Below, in pieces: positions 1 through 8,969 of a stretch of 64,000 bases of DNA. Positions within the stretch are counted from its first letter, which is position 1. Each line of letters begins with the position of its first letter. The position numbers and the translations under genes are program-made. Source of the stretch: Paracoccus alkenifer (GTDB taxonomy: Bacteria; Pseudomonadota; Alphaproteobacteria; Rhodobacterales; Rhodobacteraceae); NCBI RefSeq assembly GCF_900108405.1, contig NZ_FNXG01000002.1, positions 682,001-746,000 of the forward strand, read 5' to 3'. Under the pieces are notes generated by a model. It did no database searches and was not told where the DNA came from. It saw only the letters and a program-made list of their open reading frames with translations.

Positions 1-874
1 ATTCGACCGTCGAGTGGGCGACGTTGTTTTCAAACCCCTCGGTGCCCATGTCAAAGCGCGGATCCTTGCCCAGCCGTTCAAGATCGGCCATGGAAATCCC
101 GTTGAAGCCGGACTCGTGCAGCTCTCCGGCCTCAAGCGCGGCGGCACCGGCGGCCTTGTCGGGGATGAAGCGCCAGATCACCCGGTCCAGATAGGGATAT
201 TCCGCCCCGCGCCAGTAATCGTCGTTGCGCACGCCGATGATATACTGGCCGCGCTCGTATTCCTGGAACTTGAAGGGGCCGGTGCCGACCGGCGCCTGAT
301 TGACCGGGTTCTTGAGGATGTCGGTGCCTTCATACAGATGCTTGGGCACCGGATGGCCAAGGTCGGGCATCGCGGCCACGATCAGATCCAGCGGCATCGG
401 CTCGGAATAGTTGAACACCGCGGTCAGCGGATCGGGGCAATCGACCGATTCCAGATTGGCTTGCAGCGTCGAGGAATAATTCAGCAGCGGCTTCCACAGC
501 TCCATCGCGGAAAACGCCACGTCGTCGCACTGGAATGCCTCGCCGTCGTGCCAGCGCACGCCGTCGCGCAGCTTGAAGGTGATGGCCTTGCCGTCCTCGC
601 TTGACGACCACTCGGTCGCCAATACGCCCACATAGCCGTCATAGGTCTTGTCGATCAGCGGCTCCATGAAGCGGCCGGTGATCTGATAGACCCCGGTCGA
701 GGCCCGCAGCGCCGGGTTCAGCACCCCCTGTTCGGTGTTCATGTGCACGAACACCGTGCCGCCGCGCCGGGGCTCGGCCCCGTTGTCCTGCGCCGCGACC
801 TGCTGTGCCGTCAGCGCCGCGCCCAGTGCGACAATGCTGGCGCCCAGCCACAATCCGCCATGCGTGTTCCGCAT
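1..874 (-). CDS. ABC transporter substrate-binding protein, SBP_bac_5 family (partial, C-terminus beyond the window)
   Basis: Reading the complement from the ATG at 874 gives an open frame to the window edge, so only about 290 N-terminal residues are present. It opens with a Sec-type leader (charged MRNTHGG, hydrophobic LGASIVALGAAL, then QVAAQ before mature DNGAEPRRGGT). The GGTVFVHM start of the mature part, the LATEWSSSEDGKAITFKLR segment, the GVRWHDGE motif and GTGPFKF are typical of periplasmic peptide/nickel/opine binding proteins. The gene is divergent from the SDR operon. It could serve the importer at 5.5-9.0 kb, which has no adjacent binding protein, but may equally belong to an operon left of the window. 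Family confident, ligand unknown. Confidence 0.85.
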   Translation of the reverse strand, partial: MRNTHGGLWLGASIVALGAALTAQQVAAQDNGAEPRRGGTVFVHMNTEQGVLNPALRASTGVYQITGRFMEPLIDKTYDGYVGVLATEWSSSEDGKAITFKLRDGVRWHDGEAFQCDDVAFSAMELWKPLLNYSSTLQANLESVDCPDPLTAVFNYSEPMPLDLIVAAMPDLGHPVPKHLYEGTDILKNPVNQAPVGTGPFKFQEYERGQYIIGVRNDDYWRGAEYPYLDRVIWRFIPDKAAGAAALEAGELHESGFNGISMADLERLGKDPRFDMGTEGFENNVAHSTVE

Positions 875-948
875 CGATCGTTCTCCCCCTAGACGGCCGG
901 TTACGGAATTTCCGGCACTTGTAAGATCGTCCAAAGCTTCCGTCACTC

Positions 949-976
949 TTGTCAGCATGTCAATCTGTAATACTAT
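949..976 (+). promoter_or_regulatory. Candidate sigma-70 promoter for the SDR operon
   Basis: TTGTCA (949-954), a 16-bp spacer and TACTAT (971-976) resemble -35 and -10 boxes in the AT-richer gap between the divergent binding protein and SDR genes. The SDR start lies about 60 bp downstream. Consensus match only. Confidence 0.4.
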
Positions 977-1039
977 CATTCCTGCTGAATTCGTATAAAC
1001 TGACCGGATAGCAGCTAAAACCTGGCACAGTTTTTCTAT

Positions 1040-1801
1040 ATGAGCGGTAACATGGGAAATAATTCCTTGAACAAGTCTGCGGGCAGGACGGTCTGGATCA
1101 CCGGGGCGGGTTCCGGCATCGGCGCAGCCCTGTCGCGGCGCTTTGCGCAGGAAGGTTTTCCTGTGGCGTTGTCGGCGCGGACCCAGGCGACGGTCGCCGC
1201 GCTGGCGGCGGAAATCAACGCCGCGGGCGGGCAGGCGCGGGTCTTTGCGCTGGATGTGCTGGACCGGGCGGCGGTGTTCGACAGCGCCCGCCGAATCGCC
1301 GACTGGCGGGGCGGCATCGCGGTGCTGTGCAACAACGCCGGGCTGAACAACCCGCACCGCCACTGGGACGACATCGACCTTGCCGAATGGGACGCGGTGA
1401 TCGCGACCAACCTGTCCGGCGCGATCAACGTCATCGCCGCCACCCTGCCGATCATGCGTGCCGGCGGCGGCGGGGTGATGATCCACACCGCCAGCCTTGC
1501 CGGGCGCCACCACATGCCGGCGGCGGGCGTGCCCTATGGGGCCTCGAAACACGCGCTGGTGGATCTGTCCGCCAGCCTGAATGCGGCCGAGGGGCGGAAC
1601 GGCATCCGCTCGACCGCGCTTTGCCCCGGAGAGGTGGCGACGCCGCTGCTGCTCAGGCGCCCGGGGTTCGACCCGGCGCTGGCGGCGCGGATGATCCAGC
1701 CCGAGGACGTGGCCGAACTGGCCCTGACCGTGGCGCGGATGAACCCTGCCGTGGCCGTTCACGAAATCACCTTTGCGCCGTTGCAGCGCGCCAGCACCTG
1801 A
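1040..1801 (+). CDS. Short-chain dehydrogenase/reductase (SDR)
   Basis: A 253-residue classical SDR, predicted cytosolic NAD(P)-dependent alcohol/ketone oxidoreductase. The Rossmann glycine motif TGAGSGIG is at residues 21-28, NNAG at 98-101, the catalytic Ser at about 152, and YGASK gives Tyr166 and Lys170. The substrate cannot be told. It is the first gene of a three-gene operon with a VOC-fold protein and an Lrp-type regulator; the next start is 11 bp after its stop. An internal ATG at 1052 is an alternative start because no strong ribosome-binding site precedes 1040. Confidence 0.88.
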   Translation: MSGNMGNNSLNKSAGRTVWITGAGSGIGAALSRRFAQEGFPVALSARTQATVAALAAEINAAGGQARVFALDVLDRAAVFDSARRIADWRGGIAVLCNNAGLNNPHRHWDDIDLAEWDAVIATNLSGAINVIAATLPIMRAGGGGVMIHTASLAGRHHMPAAGVPYGASKHALVDLSASLNAAEGRNGIRSTALCPGEVATPLLLRRPGFDPALAARMIQPEDVAELALTVARMNPAVAVHEITFAPLQRAST

Positions 1802-1812
1802 AAGGAAACCCC

Positions 1813-2670
1813 ATGTCCCATCCCGTCAAGGGCGTCGACCACCTGTTCCTGCTGACCGCCGATCTGGACGGCAGCGCCGAGCGCTGGCGCCGGCTGGGGT
1901 TCACCCTGTCGCCGCGCGGCACCCACAGCAAGGAAAAGGGCACCGCGAACTATACGATCATCTTTGATCAGGATTATTTCGAGCTGCTGGGCATCATCGC
2001 CGACACCCCGGCCAACCAGCACCAGCGCGACATGATCGCCCGCGACGGCGACGGGCTGCGCGCCATCGCCTGCCGGATCGACGACGCCCATGCGGCGCGC
2101 CACGCGCTGGCCGATCTGGGCATCGAGGCCGAGCCGGTGGCCGAATTCTCGCGTCCGCTGCCGCTGCCGGACGGCTCGACCGGCACCGCCGCCTTTGCGG
2201 TGACGCATTTCTCCAAGCCGGAAATCCCGGCCGGGTTCATCTTCATGTGCCAGCACAAGACCCGCGACATGGTGTGGCGCCCCGAGCTGGAATCCCACGC
2301 CAACACCGCGCGCGCTCTGGCCGGGATCGTGGCGGTGTCGGACGACCCGGAACAGGCGGCGGGGCGCTATGCGCGGCTGTTCGCCGCCGGGCAGGTGACG
2401 CAGGCGCAGGGCGGGTATCTGGTCGCGACCGGCCCCGATTCGGCCCCGGTCCTGTGCCTGACGCCCGCGACCGCTGCGGCGCGCTGGTCGGGGGCGGCGC
2501 TGGCCGCCACCCCGCCTTCGGGGTTTGCCGCGATGCGGGTGGCGGTGCGCGACCTTGCGGCGGCGCGGGCGGCGGTGGAGGCGGGCGGGGTTTCGACCCA
2601 CGACCTGCCCGGCGGGTTCTGGGTTGCCCCCGCCGATACCTCGGGCGTCATTCTGGAGTTCGTCGCATGA
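1813..2670 (+). CDS. VOC superfamily (glyoxalase-like) protein
   Basis: A 285-residue protein starting MSHPVKGVDHLFLLTADLDG, the typical beta-strand entry of a glyoxalase/bleomycin-resistance (VOC) fold with a potential metal-binding His at position 9. It looks like the long two-module Glyoxalase_3-type form: module one to about residue 140, with DYFELLGI carrying a likely Glu ligand, and module two from about residue 165 ending GVILEFVA. The start follows an AAGGAAA-type ribosome-binding site (AAAGGAAACCCC) and lies 11 bp after the SDR stop. Probably an isomerase, lyase or dioxygenase acting on the same unknown substrate as the SDR. Confidence 0.75.
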   Translation: MSHPVKGVDHLFLLTADLDGSAERWRRLGFTLSPRGTHSKEKGTANYTIIFDQDYFELLGIIADTPANQHQRDMIARDGDGLRAIACRIDDAHAARHALADLGIEAEPVAEFSRPLPLPDGSTGTAAFAVTHFSKPEIPAGFIFMCQHKTRDMVWRPELESHANTARALAGIVAVSDDPEQAAGRYARLFAAGQVTQAQGGYLVATGPDSAPVLCLTPATAAARWSGAALAATPPSGFAAMRVAVRDLAAARAAVEAGGVSTHDLPGGFWVAPADTSGVILEFVA

Positions 2671-3200
2671 AATCACCCGGCCGCAGAATGAGCGACCCCC
2701 GCCGCCGCACCGGCGAACATGCCAGTTTCGACGATGTGGACCGCCAGATCCTGGACCTGTTGCAGGAACGCGACCGCCCGGTGGCGGTGCTGGCCGAAGA
2801 GGTCGGGCTGTCGCAGACCCCGTGCTGGCGCCGCGTGCGCCGGCTTGAGGAAGCGGGGGTGATCCGCGGCCGCGTCGCGCTGGTGGATCACAAGCGCGTG
2901 GGCGTGCCGATGATCATCTTCATCGGCATCACCGCGCCGCGGCACGAAATCTCGTGGCTGAACCAGTTCCGCGAGTTGATCGAGACCATCCCCGAGGTGG
3001 TCGAGGCCTATCGCCTGACCGGCTCGACCGACTACATCATGAAAGTGATGGTCCCCGACATCGAAGCCTTTGACAAGGTTTACAAGTCGATGATCGAGCG
3101 GCTGGAATTTTCGCAGATCAATTCGTCGATCGCGATGGAGGAGCTGAAGCTGACCACCGCCGTGCCCACCACATATCTGACCCCGATGGCCGAGGACTAG
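2667..3200 (+). CDS. Lrp/AsnC-family transcriptional regulator
   Basis: A 177-residue regulator overlapping the previous stop (ATGA at 2667). The N-terminal half holds the AsnC-type helix-turn-helix (DVDRQILDLLQE, then VGLSQTPCWRRVRRLEEAGVI, residues about 27-70). The C-terminal half is the RAM/Lrp ligand-binding domain (VVEAYRLTGSTDYIMKVMVP). A second ATG at 2688 would give a form seven residues shorter. Co-transcription with the SDR and VOC genes suggests local control of this small operon, perhaps from the divergent region at 875-1039. The effector, usually an amino acid in this family, is unknown. Confidence 0.9.
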   Translation: MKSPGRRMSDPRRRTGEHASFDDVDRQILDLLQERDRPVAVLAEEVGLSQTPCWRRVRRLEEAGVIRGRVALVDHKRVGVPMIIFIGITAPRHEISWLNQFRELIETIPEVVEAYRLTGSTDYIMKVMVPDIEAFDKVYKSMIERLEFSQINSSIAMEELKLTTAVPTTYLTPMAED

Positions 3201-3276
3201 CGGGCGGCCCCGCAGCCCCGTCCCGTGTCCTCGCGTCCCGTCCCCTCGCGTCCCGTGCCCCGCCAGCCCGGACCAT

Positions 3277-4434
3277 TCACGCAGCGGCGCGGCGCGTGTT
3301 GTCGTGCAGCAGCAGGCGCATGATGTCCGAGCGGGTGATGATCCCGGCAAGACGTCCGTCGGGGCTGACGACGGGGATCGCCTCGCCGCCCTGATTGGCC
3401 AGGCGATGCAACAGATGGCCCACCGGCAGATCCTCGGCCACGGCGCCGTCGGCGGCCCGCATCATCTGCCGGGCGGTGATCCGATGCCGGCCGCGCACAT
3501 TGGCGATGCTGAGCCCGGGCGCCGTCAGCCAGCGGATGACATCGGCCTGAAGGATGATCCCCAGCGCCGCCCCTGACGCATCCACCACCGGGATGCTCTT
3601 GATGGGGTGGCTGCGAAACAGGCCGGCCACGGCGGCGATCGGATCCTCGGGACCGGCCGTGATCAGCCTTGACGTCATGATCTGCGCACAGGTCACCGCG
3701 TCAAAGCGGTGGTTGGCGATCTCTTGCTCGGCGGCGGCGAGGATGCGGCCCAGATCGGCCACGCCGATATTCGGCGACTGGTTGAAGCGCCGCAGCAGCG
3801 CGGCCAGTTCCTCGGTCGACAGGGGCAGCAGCGACGGGGGCGGGGCATCGGCCCCCTTGGGCTGGCGGAACGGATAGCGCCGGCCCGTGCAGCGGTCATA
3901 CAGGATCCCGACGACGACCAGCAGCGCCGTCATGATCCCGACGGGCGCAAGCGGATAGAGAAACCCCAGTTGCAGCGCCGGGGCCGGGTCAAGCGCCGTC
4001 AGCAGCGCGATGGCGCCCCCCGGCGGATGCAGGGCGCGCAGCAGCAGCATCCCCAGGATGGCGCCGCTGACGGCCATGGCGGGCACAAGCGGCGCCGGCA
4101 CATGCCGCAGCACCAGCACCGCAACCACGGCCGAAATCATGTTGCCGACCACCGCCGACCAGGGCTGCGCGAGCGGCGCGTTCGGCACCGCAAAGATCAG
4201 CACCGCCGAGGCGCCAAGCGGCGCCATCAGCATCAGCGGCAGGCCGAACGCCTGGGGCAGGGCCAGCGCCAGCAGGGTGCAGATCCCGATCCCGATCGCA
4301 CCGCCCGCTGCCGCGCGAAACAGCTCGCGCGGGCGGACCTGTGGCAGGACGGGCCCAAAGGCCCGCAAAATCGGTGCATGGGGTTTCACGGCGGATCTGC
4401 GGTCAGGAATGGTCTGGTTGGCGGCAATGAACAT
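3277..4434 (-). CDS. HPP-family membrane protein with C-terminal CBS pair
   Basis: About 385 residues. The first half is an HPP integral membrane domain with several hydrophobic segments and the name motif LHPPGGA. The second half carries two CBS modules (DAVTCAQIMTSRLITAGPED and the ITARQMMRAADGAVAEDLPV region, ending SDIMRLLLHD), a usual adenosyl-ligand sensor. I place the start at 4434 (MFIAANQ) rather than 4506, because the extra N-terminal stretch looks non-native. A few HPP proteins have been linked to nitrite transport, but that cannot be assigned here. It stands alone, convergent with the Lrp gene. Confidence 0.85.
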   Translation of the reverse strand: MFIAANQTIPDRRSAVKPHAPILRAFGPVLPQVRPRELFRAAAGGAIGIGICTLLALALPQAFGLPLMLMAPLGASAVLIFAVPNAPLAQPWSAVVGNMISAVVAVLVLRHVPAPLVPAMAVSGAILGMLLLRALHPPGGAIALLTALDPAPALQLGFLYPLAPVGIMTALLVVVGILYDRCTGRRYPFRQPKGADAPPPSLLPLSTEELAALLRRFNQSPNIGVADLGRILAAAEQEIANHRFDAVTCAQIMTSRLITAGPEDPIAAVAGLFRSHPIKSIPVVDASGAALGIILQADVIRWLTAPGLSIANVRGRHRITARQMMRAADGAVAEDLPVGHLLHRLANQGGEAIPVVSPDGRLAGIITRSDIMRLLLHDNTRRAAA

Positions 4435-4716
4435 ATCGGGGCGGGCGGGGAAAGCCTTGCTTGCGGCCCGGGCCCCGTTCCGCGGCGGGTTTTCGGGACA
4501 GGGCATCCCCGTGAACCGGCCGGTGGCGGGAAGCCTGTCGGTTCCGGCCCGCGAGACGCAGAAATACGTTTCGCCCCACCGGCAACCCGGCGAAGGAAAT
4601 CATTATTTCGCACCCGCCTGCGGGTCCGGCCGCAAACCCCGGGGGGCATCGGCCGGCGACGCTGCCTGCCGGGGGCAGCCCGGCGGAACAATGCGGCGAC
4701 GGTTTCGCGGGGCGGG

Positions 4717-5409
4717 TCAATAGCGCGTCGTCATCCGGTGGCCGCGCCGATGGAACAGCCGCACAAAGGTGACGCCTTCGTCCCGCCATGTGGTCTGCCG
4801 CTCGACCGTGAACAGGGGATCGCCCGGCGCGCAGCCCAGATGGTGACTTTGCTCGTCATCGGCGGCGGTGGCCGAAAAACTGACCTCGACGGTCGAAAAG
4901 GGCACCTGGCCCACCAGCCATTCGTTCGGACCCGAGGTCCGGAAATCGACCGTCCGGGCGGCGGGCGTCGCTGCAAGGCTGATCCAGCGATCCTCGAACT
5001 GATAGGGCTGGCCGTCGGAGAAATGGACGCAGATCAGGTGGCGGACCTCGGTGCCTGGCTCAAGCCCCAGCCGCGCGCGCAGCCAGTCGTCCGCGATCTG
5101 GATGTCCGAGCGGACCAGCGCATAGCGATACTCGGCCCCCTGTTCCTCGATCTCGGTGCGCACCAGCGGGATTTCCATGCGCATCAGCCGCACGGGCGAG
5201 GGACGCACGCGAGTGCCCGCCTTGCGCTTGCGCTCGACCAGGCCCTCGTCGGCCAACTCGCGCATTGCGCGGCTGACGGTGGCGCGGGCGGCGCCGTAAT
5301 GCCCCGACAGGTCCATTTCGCTGGGCAGCAACGATCCGGGGGGCCATTCGCCGTCGGTGATGCGGCGAAGCATGTCGAGCTTGATGTCGCGGTAACTGGT
5401 TGTCGCCAT
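4717..5409 (-). CDS. GntR-family regulator, HutC/UTRA type
   Basis: A 230-residue protein. The N-terminal winged helix-turn-helix is visible (YRDIKLDMLRRITDGEWPPG, then LPSEMDLSGHYGAARATVSR and AMRELADEGLVERKRKAGT). A UTRA ligand-binding domain follows, with FEDRWISL and CAPGDPLFTVERQT. It is divergent from the ABC transporter operon starting at 5506 and probably controls it. The 96-bp gap holds a perfect 7-5-7 inverted repeat directly upstream of this start. The ligand is likely the substrate of the importer or of the amidohydrolase, but is not identifiable. Confidence 0.9.
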   Translation of the reverse strand: MATTSYRDIKLDMLRRITDGEWPPGSLLPSEMDLSGHYGAARATVSRAMRELADEGLVERKRKAGTRVRPSPVRLMRMEIPLVRTEIEEQGAEYRYALVRSDIQIADDWLRARLGLEPGTEVRHLICVHFSDGQPYQFEDRWISLAATPAARTVDFRTSGPNEWLVGQVPFSTVEVSFSATAADDEQSHHLGCAPGDPLFTVERQTTWRDEGVTFVRLFHRRGHRMTTRY

Positions 5410-5418
5410 ATCCGCCCC

Positions 5419-5437
5419 TTTTGAACCTTTTTCAAAA
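5419..5437. promoter_or_regulatory. Inverted repeat, candidate operator of the GntR regulator
   Basis: TTTTGAA (5419-5425), CCTTT, TTCAAAA (5431-5437) form a perfect 7-bp inverted repeat 10 bp upstream of the gntR start and 69 bp upstream of the permease gene. Size and placement fit an autoregulatory GntR/HutC operator. A second palindromic stretch, GCATATGC, lies nearby at about 5474-5481. Confidence 0.45.
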
Positions 5438-5505
5438 TCATTGCTGGACGCAGGCCCGTTCGGAATGCTTAAAGCATATGCATATTAACAGTAAAGGGCA
5501 GACAA

Positions 5506-6471
5506 ATGACAAGACTGTCCCCGATCCCGCGCCTCATCCTTCGCCGGCTTGCCACCGGTCTGCTGACGCTGCTGATCGTTTCCGCCATCATTTTCTGGGC
5601 GATAGAGCTTTTGCCTGGCGATATCGCGACGGAAATCCTCGGTCAGTCCGCGACGCCCGAGACGCTGGCCGCGTTCCGCGAGCGATTCGGCCTGAACGAC
5701 CCGCCGATGATTCGCTATTTGCACTGGCTGGGCGGTGCGCTGACGGGCGACCTGGGATTGTCGATGGCCAACCAGCGCCCGATTGCGGATCTGCTGGCCG
5801 ACCGCGCCACCAACACGTTCTTTCTGGCCGGCTATGCCGCGGTGATCGCGGTGCCGCTGGCGGTGGTTCTGGGGGTCGCCGCGGCGCTGTATCGCGGCTC
5901 GATGCTCGACAGGTTCATCTCGAACGCGACGCTGACGGTGATCTCGTTTCCCGAATATTTCGTCGCCTATATCCTGATCCTGATCTTTGCGGTGCAGTTG
6001 CAGTGGTTCCCCAGCCTTGCCGCGGTGTCGCCGGGCATGGGGCTGGGCGCGCGGCTTTACGCGACCTTTCTGCCCGCGCTGACGATGGTGCTGATCGTCA
6101 TGGCCCACATGATGCGGATGACGCGCGCGGCGATCGTGAACCTGCTGGCGCTGCCCTATGTCGAGATGGCCCATCTCAAGGGCGTCAAGCGACGCCGGGT
6201 GATCGCCGTCCACGCGCTGCCCAACGCGGTGGCGCCGATCGCCACGGTGATCGCGCTGAACCTTGCCTATCTGATCGTCGGCGTGGTGCTGGTCGAGGTG
6301 GTGTTCGTCTATCCCGGCCTGGGGCAGCTGCTGGTCGACAGCGTCGCCAAGCGCGACGTGACCGTGGTGCAGGGCGCCTGCCTGATCTTTGCCGCCACCT
6401 ATATCCTGCTGAACCTCGCCGCCGACATCGTCGGCATCGTGTCCAATCCGCGCCTGCTGCATCCGAGGTGA
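5506..6471 (+). CDS. ABC transporter permease, DppB/OppB type
   Basis: A 321-residue inner-membrane subunit of a peptide/opine/nickel-type importer. It has the N-terminal transmembrane helix (LLTLLIVSAIIFWAIELLPG), the DppB-type GDLGLSM segment, several further helices and the EAA-like loop HLKGVKRRRVIAVHALPNAV that contacts the ATPase, followed by VEVVFVYPGLGQLLVDS. It is the first gene of a four-gene operon with the second permease, a fused ATPase and an amidohydrolase. The start is set by the first ATG of the conserved region. Confidence 0.92.
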   Translation: MTRLSPIPRLILRRLATGLLTLLIVSAIIFWAIELLPGDIATEILGQSATPETLAAFRERFGLNDPPMIRYLHWLGGALTGDLGLSMANQRPIADLLADRATNTFFLAGYAAVIAVPLAVVLGVAAALYRGSMLDRFISNATLTVISFPEYFVAYILILIFAVQLQWFPSLAAVSPGMGLGARLYATFLPALTMVLIVMAHMMRMTRAAIVNLLALPYVEMAHLKGVKRRRVIAVHALPNAVAPIATVIALNLAYLIVGVVLVEVVFVYPGLGQLLVDSVAKRDVTVVQGACLIFAATYILLNLAADIVGIVSNPRLLHPR

Positions 6472-6475
6472 TATC

Positions 6476-7333
6476 GTGACGCGCTATCTTGTCCTGCTAC
6501 GCCACGCGCCCCTGATGGCAAAGATCGGAGTGCTGCTGATCGCGCTTTATGCCGTCACGGCGATCTTTGCCCCCTGGCTCGCGCCTTACCCCGAGGCGGC
6601 GGTCGTCGGCCCCAAATACCAGCCCTGGGCCGCGCCGCACTGGCTGGGGACCGATGCGCTGGGACGCGACGTGCTGTCGCGGCTGATCTACGGGGCACGA
6701 AACACCGTGGGCATCGCCCTGGTCACGACGGTGCTGGCGTTCCTGCTGGGCACGACCACCGGCCTGCTGGCGGCGACGGTGGGCGGGTGGTTCGACACGC
6801 TGGCCTCGCGGGTGGTGGACGTGCTGATGGCGATCCCGTCGCTGATCTTTGCGCTGCTGATCCTGACGATCACCGGCACCTCGGTCGTCGCGCTGGTGCT
6901 GGTCATCGCGGTGCTGGACAGCACCCGGGTCTTTCGCCTGTCGCGGGCGGTCGCGCAGGGCATCCTGACGATGGACTATATCGAGGTGGCGCGGATGCGC
7001 GGCGAGGGTCTTGGCTGGATCGTCCGGCGCGAGGTGCTGCCCAACGCCGCCGCCCCGCTGATCGCCGAATTCGGGCTGCGATTCTGCTTTGTGTTCCTGT
7101 TCATCTCGGCGCTCAGCTTTCTGGGGCTGGGGTTGCAGCCGCCGACGGCGGACTGGGGCTCGATGGTGCGCGACAGCGCCAAGCTGATCTCTTTCGCGAA
7201 TTTCTCAAGCTGGAACGCGGCGACCTTCGGGCTGGCGCCGCTGCTGCCGGCGGGGGCCATCGCGCTGCTGACCCTGGCGGTCAACATGGTGGTCGACTGG
7301 GTGCTGCATGTGTCGAGCGGGCTGAAGGACTAG
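6476..7333 (+). CDS. ABC transporter permease, DppC/OppC type
   Basis: A 285-residue partner permease starting at a GTG 4 bp after the previous stop. It has the OppC-like N-terminal helix and the HWLGTDALGRDVLSRLIYGA motif typical of DppC. The EAA loop is ARMRGEGLGWIVRREVLPNA, and FLFISALSFLGLGLQPP precedes the conserved DWGSMVRD. It forms the heterodimeric channel with the upstream gene product. Confidence 0.92.
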   Translation: MTRYLVLLRHAPLMAKIGVLLIALYAVTAIFAPWLAPYPEAAVVGPKYQPWAAPHWLGTDALGRDVLSRLIYGARNTVGIALVTTVLAFLLGTTTGLLAATVGGWFDTLASRVVDVLMAIPSLIFALLILTITGTSVVALVLVIAVLDSTRVFRLSRAVAQGILTMDYIEVARMRGEGLGWIVRREVLPNAAAPLIAEFGLRFCFVFLFISALSFLGLGLQPPTADWGSMVRDSAKLISFANFSSWNAATFGLAPLLPAGAIALLTLAVNMVVDWVLHVSSGLKD

Positions 7334-7337
7334 GATC

Positions 7338-8969
7338 ATGAGCAAACTGCTGGAAATCAGCGACCTGAAGATCGAGGCGCGGGGCGGCGACGGCTGGAAC
7401 GAGATCGTCAAGGGCGTCGGCTTGCAGGTCGCGCGCGGCGAGGTCGTGGGGCTGATCGGCGAAAGCGGCGCGGGCAAATCGACGCTCGGGCTGGCGGCGA
7501 TGGGCTATGTCAAGCCGGGCCTGCGGATCGCCGGCGGCTCGATCCGCTTTGACGGGCAGGAACTGGTCGGCGCGCCGGAATCGATGCTGCGCGACCTGCG
7601 CGGGCGGCGCATCGCCTATGTCGCGCAATCCTCGGCGGCGGCGTTCAACCCCGCATGGCGGCTGATCGACCAGCATTGCGAGGGGCCGGTCAGGCACGGG
7701 GTGATGTCGCGGGCCGAAGCGCAGGCCGAGGCCGTCGCCCTCTATCGCCAGATGCGGCTGCCCGACCCCGAAACCATCGGCTTTCGCTATCCGCATCAGG
7801 TGTCCGGGGGACAGCTGCAACGCGCCATGACCGCGATGGCAATGGCCTGCCGGCCCGATCTCATCATCTTTGACGAGCCGACGACGGCGCTGGACGTGAC
7901 CACCCAGATCGAGGTGCTGTCGGCTATCCGCGATGCGGTCCGCGACCACGGGTCGGCGGCGATCTACATCACCCACGACCTGGCGGTGGTGGCCCAGATG
8001 GCCGACCGGGTAAAGGTGCTGCTGAAGGGCACCGAGGTCGAAGAGGCGCCCACCCGCGAGATGCTGGCGAATCCGCAGCAGGACTATACCCGCTCGCTCT
8101 GGGCGGTGCGTGATTTTCGCCCCAGCCCGCGCGACCCGGCCACGTCCGCCGAGCCGATCCTGCGCATCGAGAACGTCACCGCCGGCTACGGGGCCTTGCC
8201 GGTCCTGCGCGACGTGTCCTTCAGCGTGGCGCGCGGCCGGACCGTCGCGGTGGTGGGGGAAAGCGGCTCGGGCAAATCGACCACGGCGCGCGTCATCATG
8301 GGGCTGCTCGCACCCTCGCAGGGACGCGTCCTCTTTGAGGACCAGCCCCTTGCGGCGCCGGGACGGCAGCGGCCGCGCGACCTGCAACGGCGCGTGCAGA
8401 TGATCCACCAGATGGCCGATACGGCGCTGAACCCCTGGCACCGGGTGCGCGACGTGATCGGACGCCCGCTTGAATTCTTCCTGGGGCTGCGGGGCGCCGC
8501 AAAAGAGGCGCGCATCCGCGAATTGCTGGCGGAAATCGAGCTTGAGCCGTCCCAGTTCATCGACCGGCTGCCGGGCGAGCTGTCGGGCGGCCAGAAACAG
8601 CGCCTCTGCATCGCGCGCGCGCTGGCGGCCGATCCCGATTTCATCATCTGCGACGAGGTGACGAGCGCGCTGGACCAGATCGTCGCCGAAGGGATCCTGC
8701 GGCTGCTGGACCGCCTGCAACGCGAGATGGGGCTGAGCTATCTGTTCATCACCCACGACCTTGCCACCGTGCGCTCGATCGCTGACGAGGTGGTGGTGAT
8801 GCAGCAGGGCAGGGTGGTCGAGCAGGGGCCCAAGGACGAGATGTTCACGCCCCCGCACCATCCCTATACCGAACTGCTGCTGTCCTCGGTCCCCGAGATG
8901 GACCCGGACTGGCTGTCTCGTCTGCTTGAACAGCGCCGGGCGGCCGTGGGCAAGGGGGATGCAGCATGA
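7338..8969 (+). CDS. Fused double ABC ATPase of a peptide-type importer (DppD-DppF fusion)
   Basis: A 543-residue protein with two complete nucleotide-binding domains. Domain 1 (about residues 1-255) has Walker [10 protein letters not shown], signature [10 protein letters not shown] and Walker [13 protein letters not shown]. Domain 2 (about 275-530) has [24 protein letters not shown] and [12 protein letters not shown]. This is the single-chain form of the two ATPases usual in dipeptide/oligopeptide importers. It starts 4 bp after the DppC-type gene and its stop overlaps the next ATG. In domain 2 the usual DEP is DEV, a small deviation that may not affect function. Confidence 0.92.
   Translation: MSKLLEISDLKIEARGGDGWNEIVKGVGLQVARGEVVGLIGESGAGKSTLGLAAMGYVKPGLRIAGGSIRFDGQELVGAPESMLRDLRGRRIAYVAQSSAAAFNPAWRLIDQHCEGPVRHGVMSRAEAQAEAVALYRQMRLPDPETIGFRYPHQVSGGQLQRAMTAMAMACRPDLIIFDEPTTALDVTTQIEVLSAIRDAVRDHGSAAIYITHDLAVVAQMADRVKVLLKGTEVEEAPTREMLANPQQDYTRSLWAVRDFRPSPRDPATSAEPILRIENVTAGYGALPVLRDVSFSVARGRTVAVVGESGSGKSTTARVIMGLLAPSQGRVLFEDQPLAAPGRQRPRDLQRRVQMIHQMADTALNPWHRVRDVIGRPLEFFLGLRGAAKEARIRELLAEIELEPSQFIDRLPGELSGGQKQRLCIARALAADPDFIICDEVTSALDQIVAEGILRLLDRLQREMGLSYLFITHDLATVRSIADEVVVMQQGRVVEQGPKDEMFTPPHHPYTELLLSSVPEMDPDWLSRLLEQRRAAVGKGDAA

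Noticed and set aside
5485..6462. Long minus-strand open frame antisense to the DppB-type permease
   Set aside because: Composition (many His, Asp, Gln) is that of a GC-rich shadow frame, and the plus strand is clearly coding.
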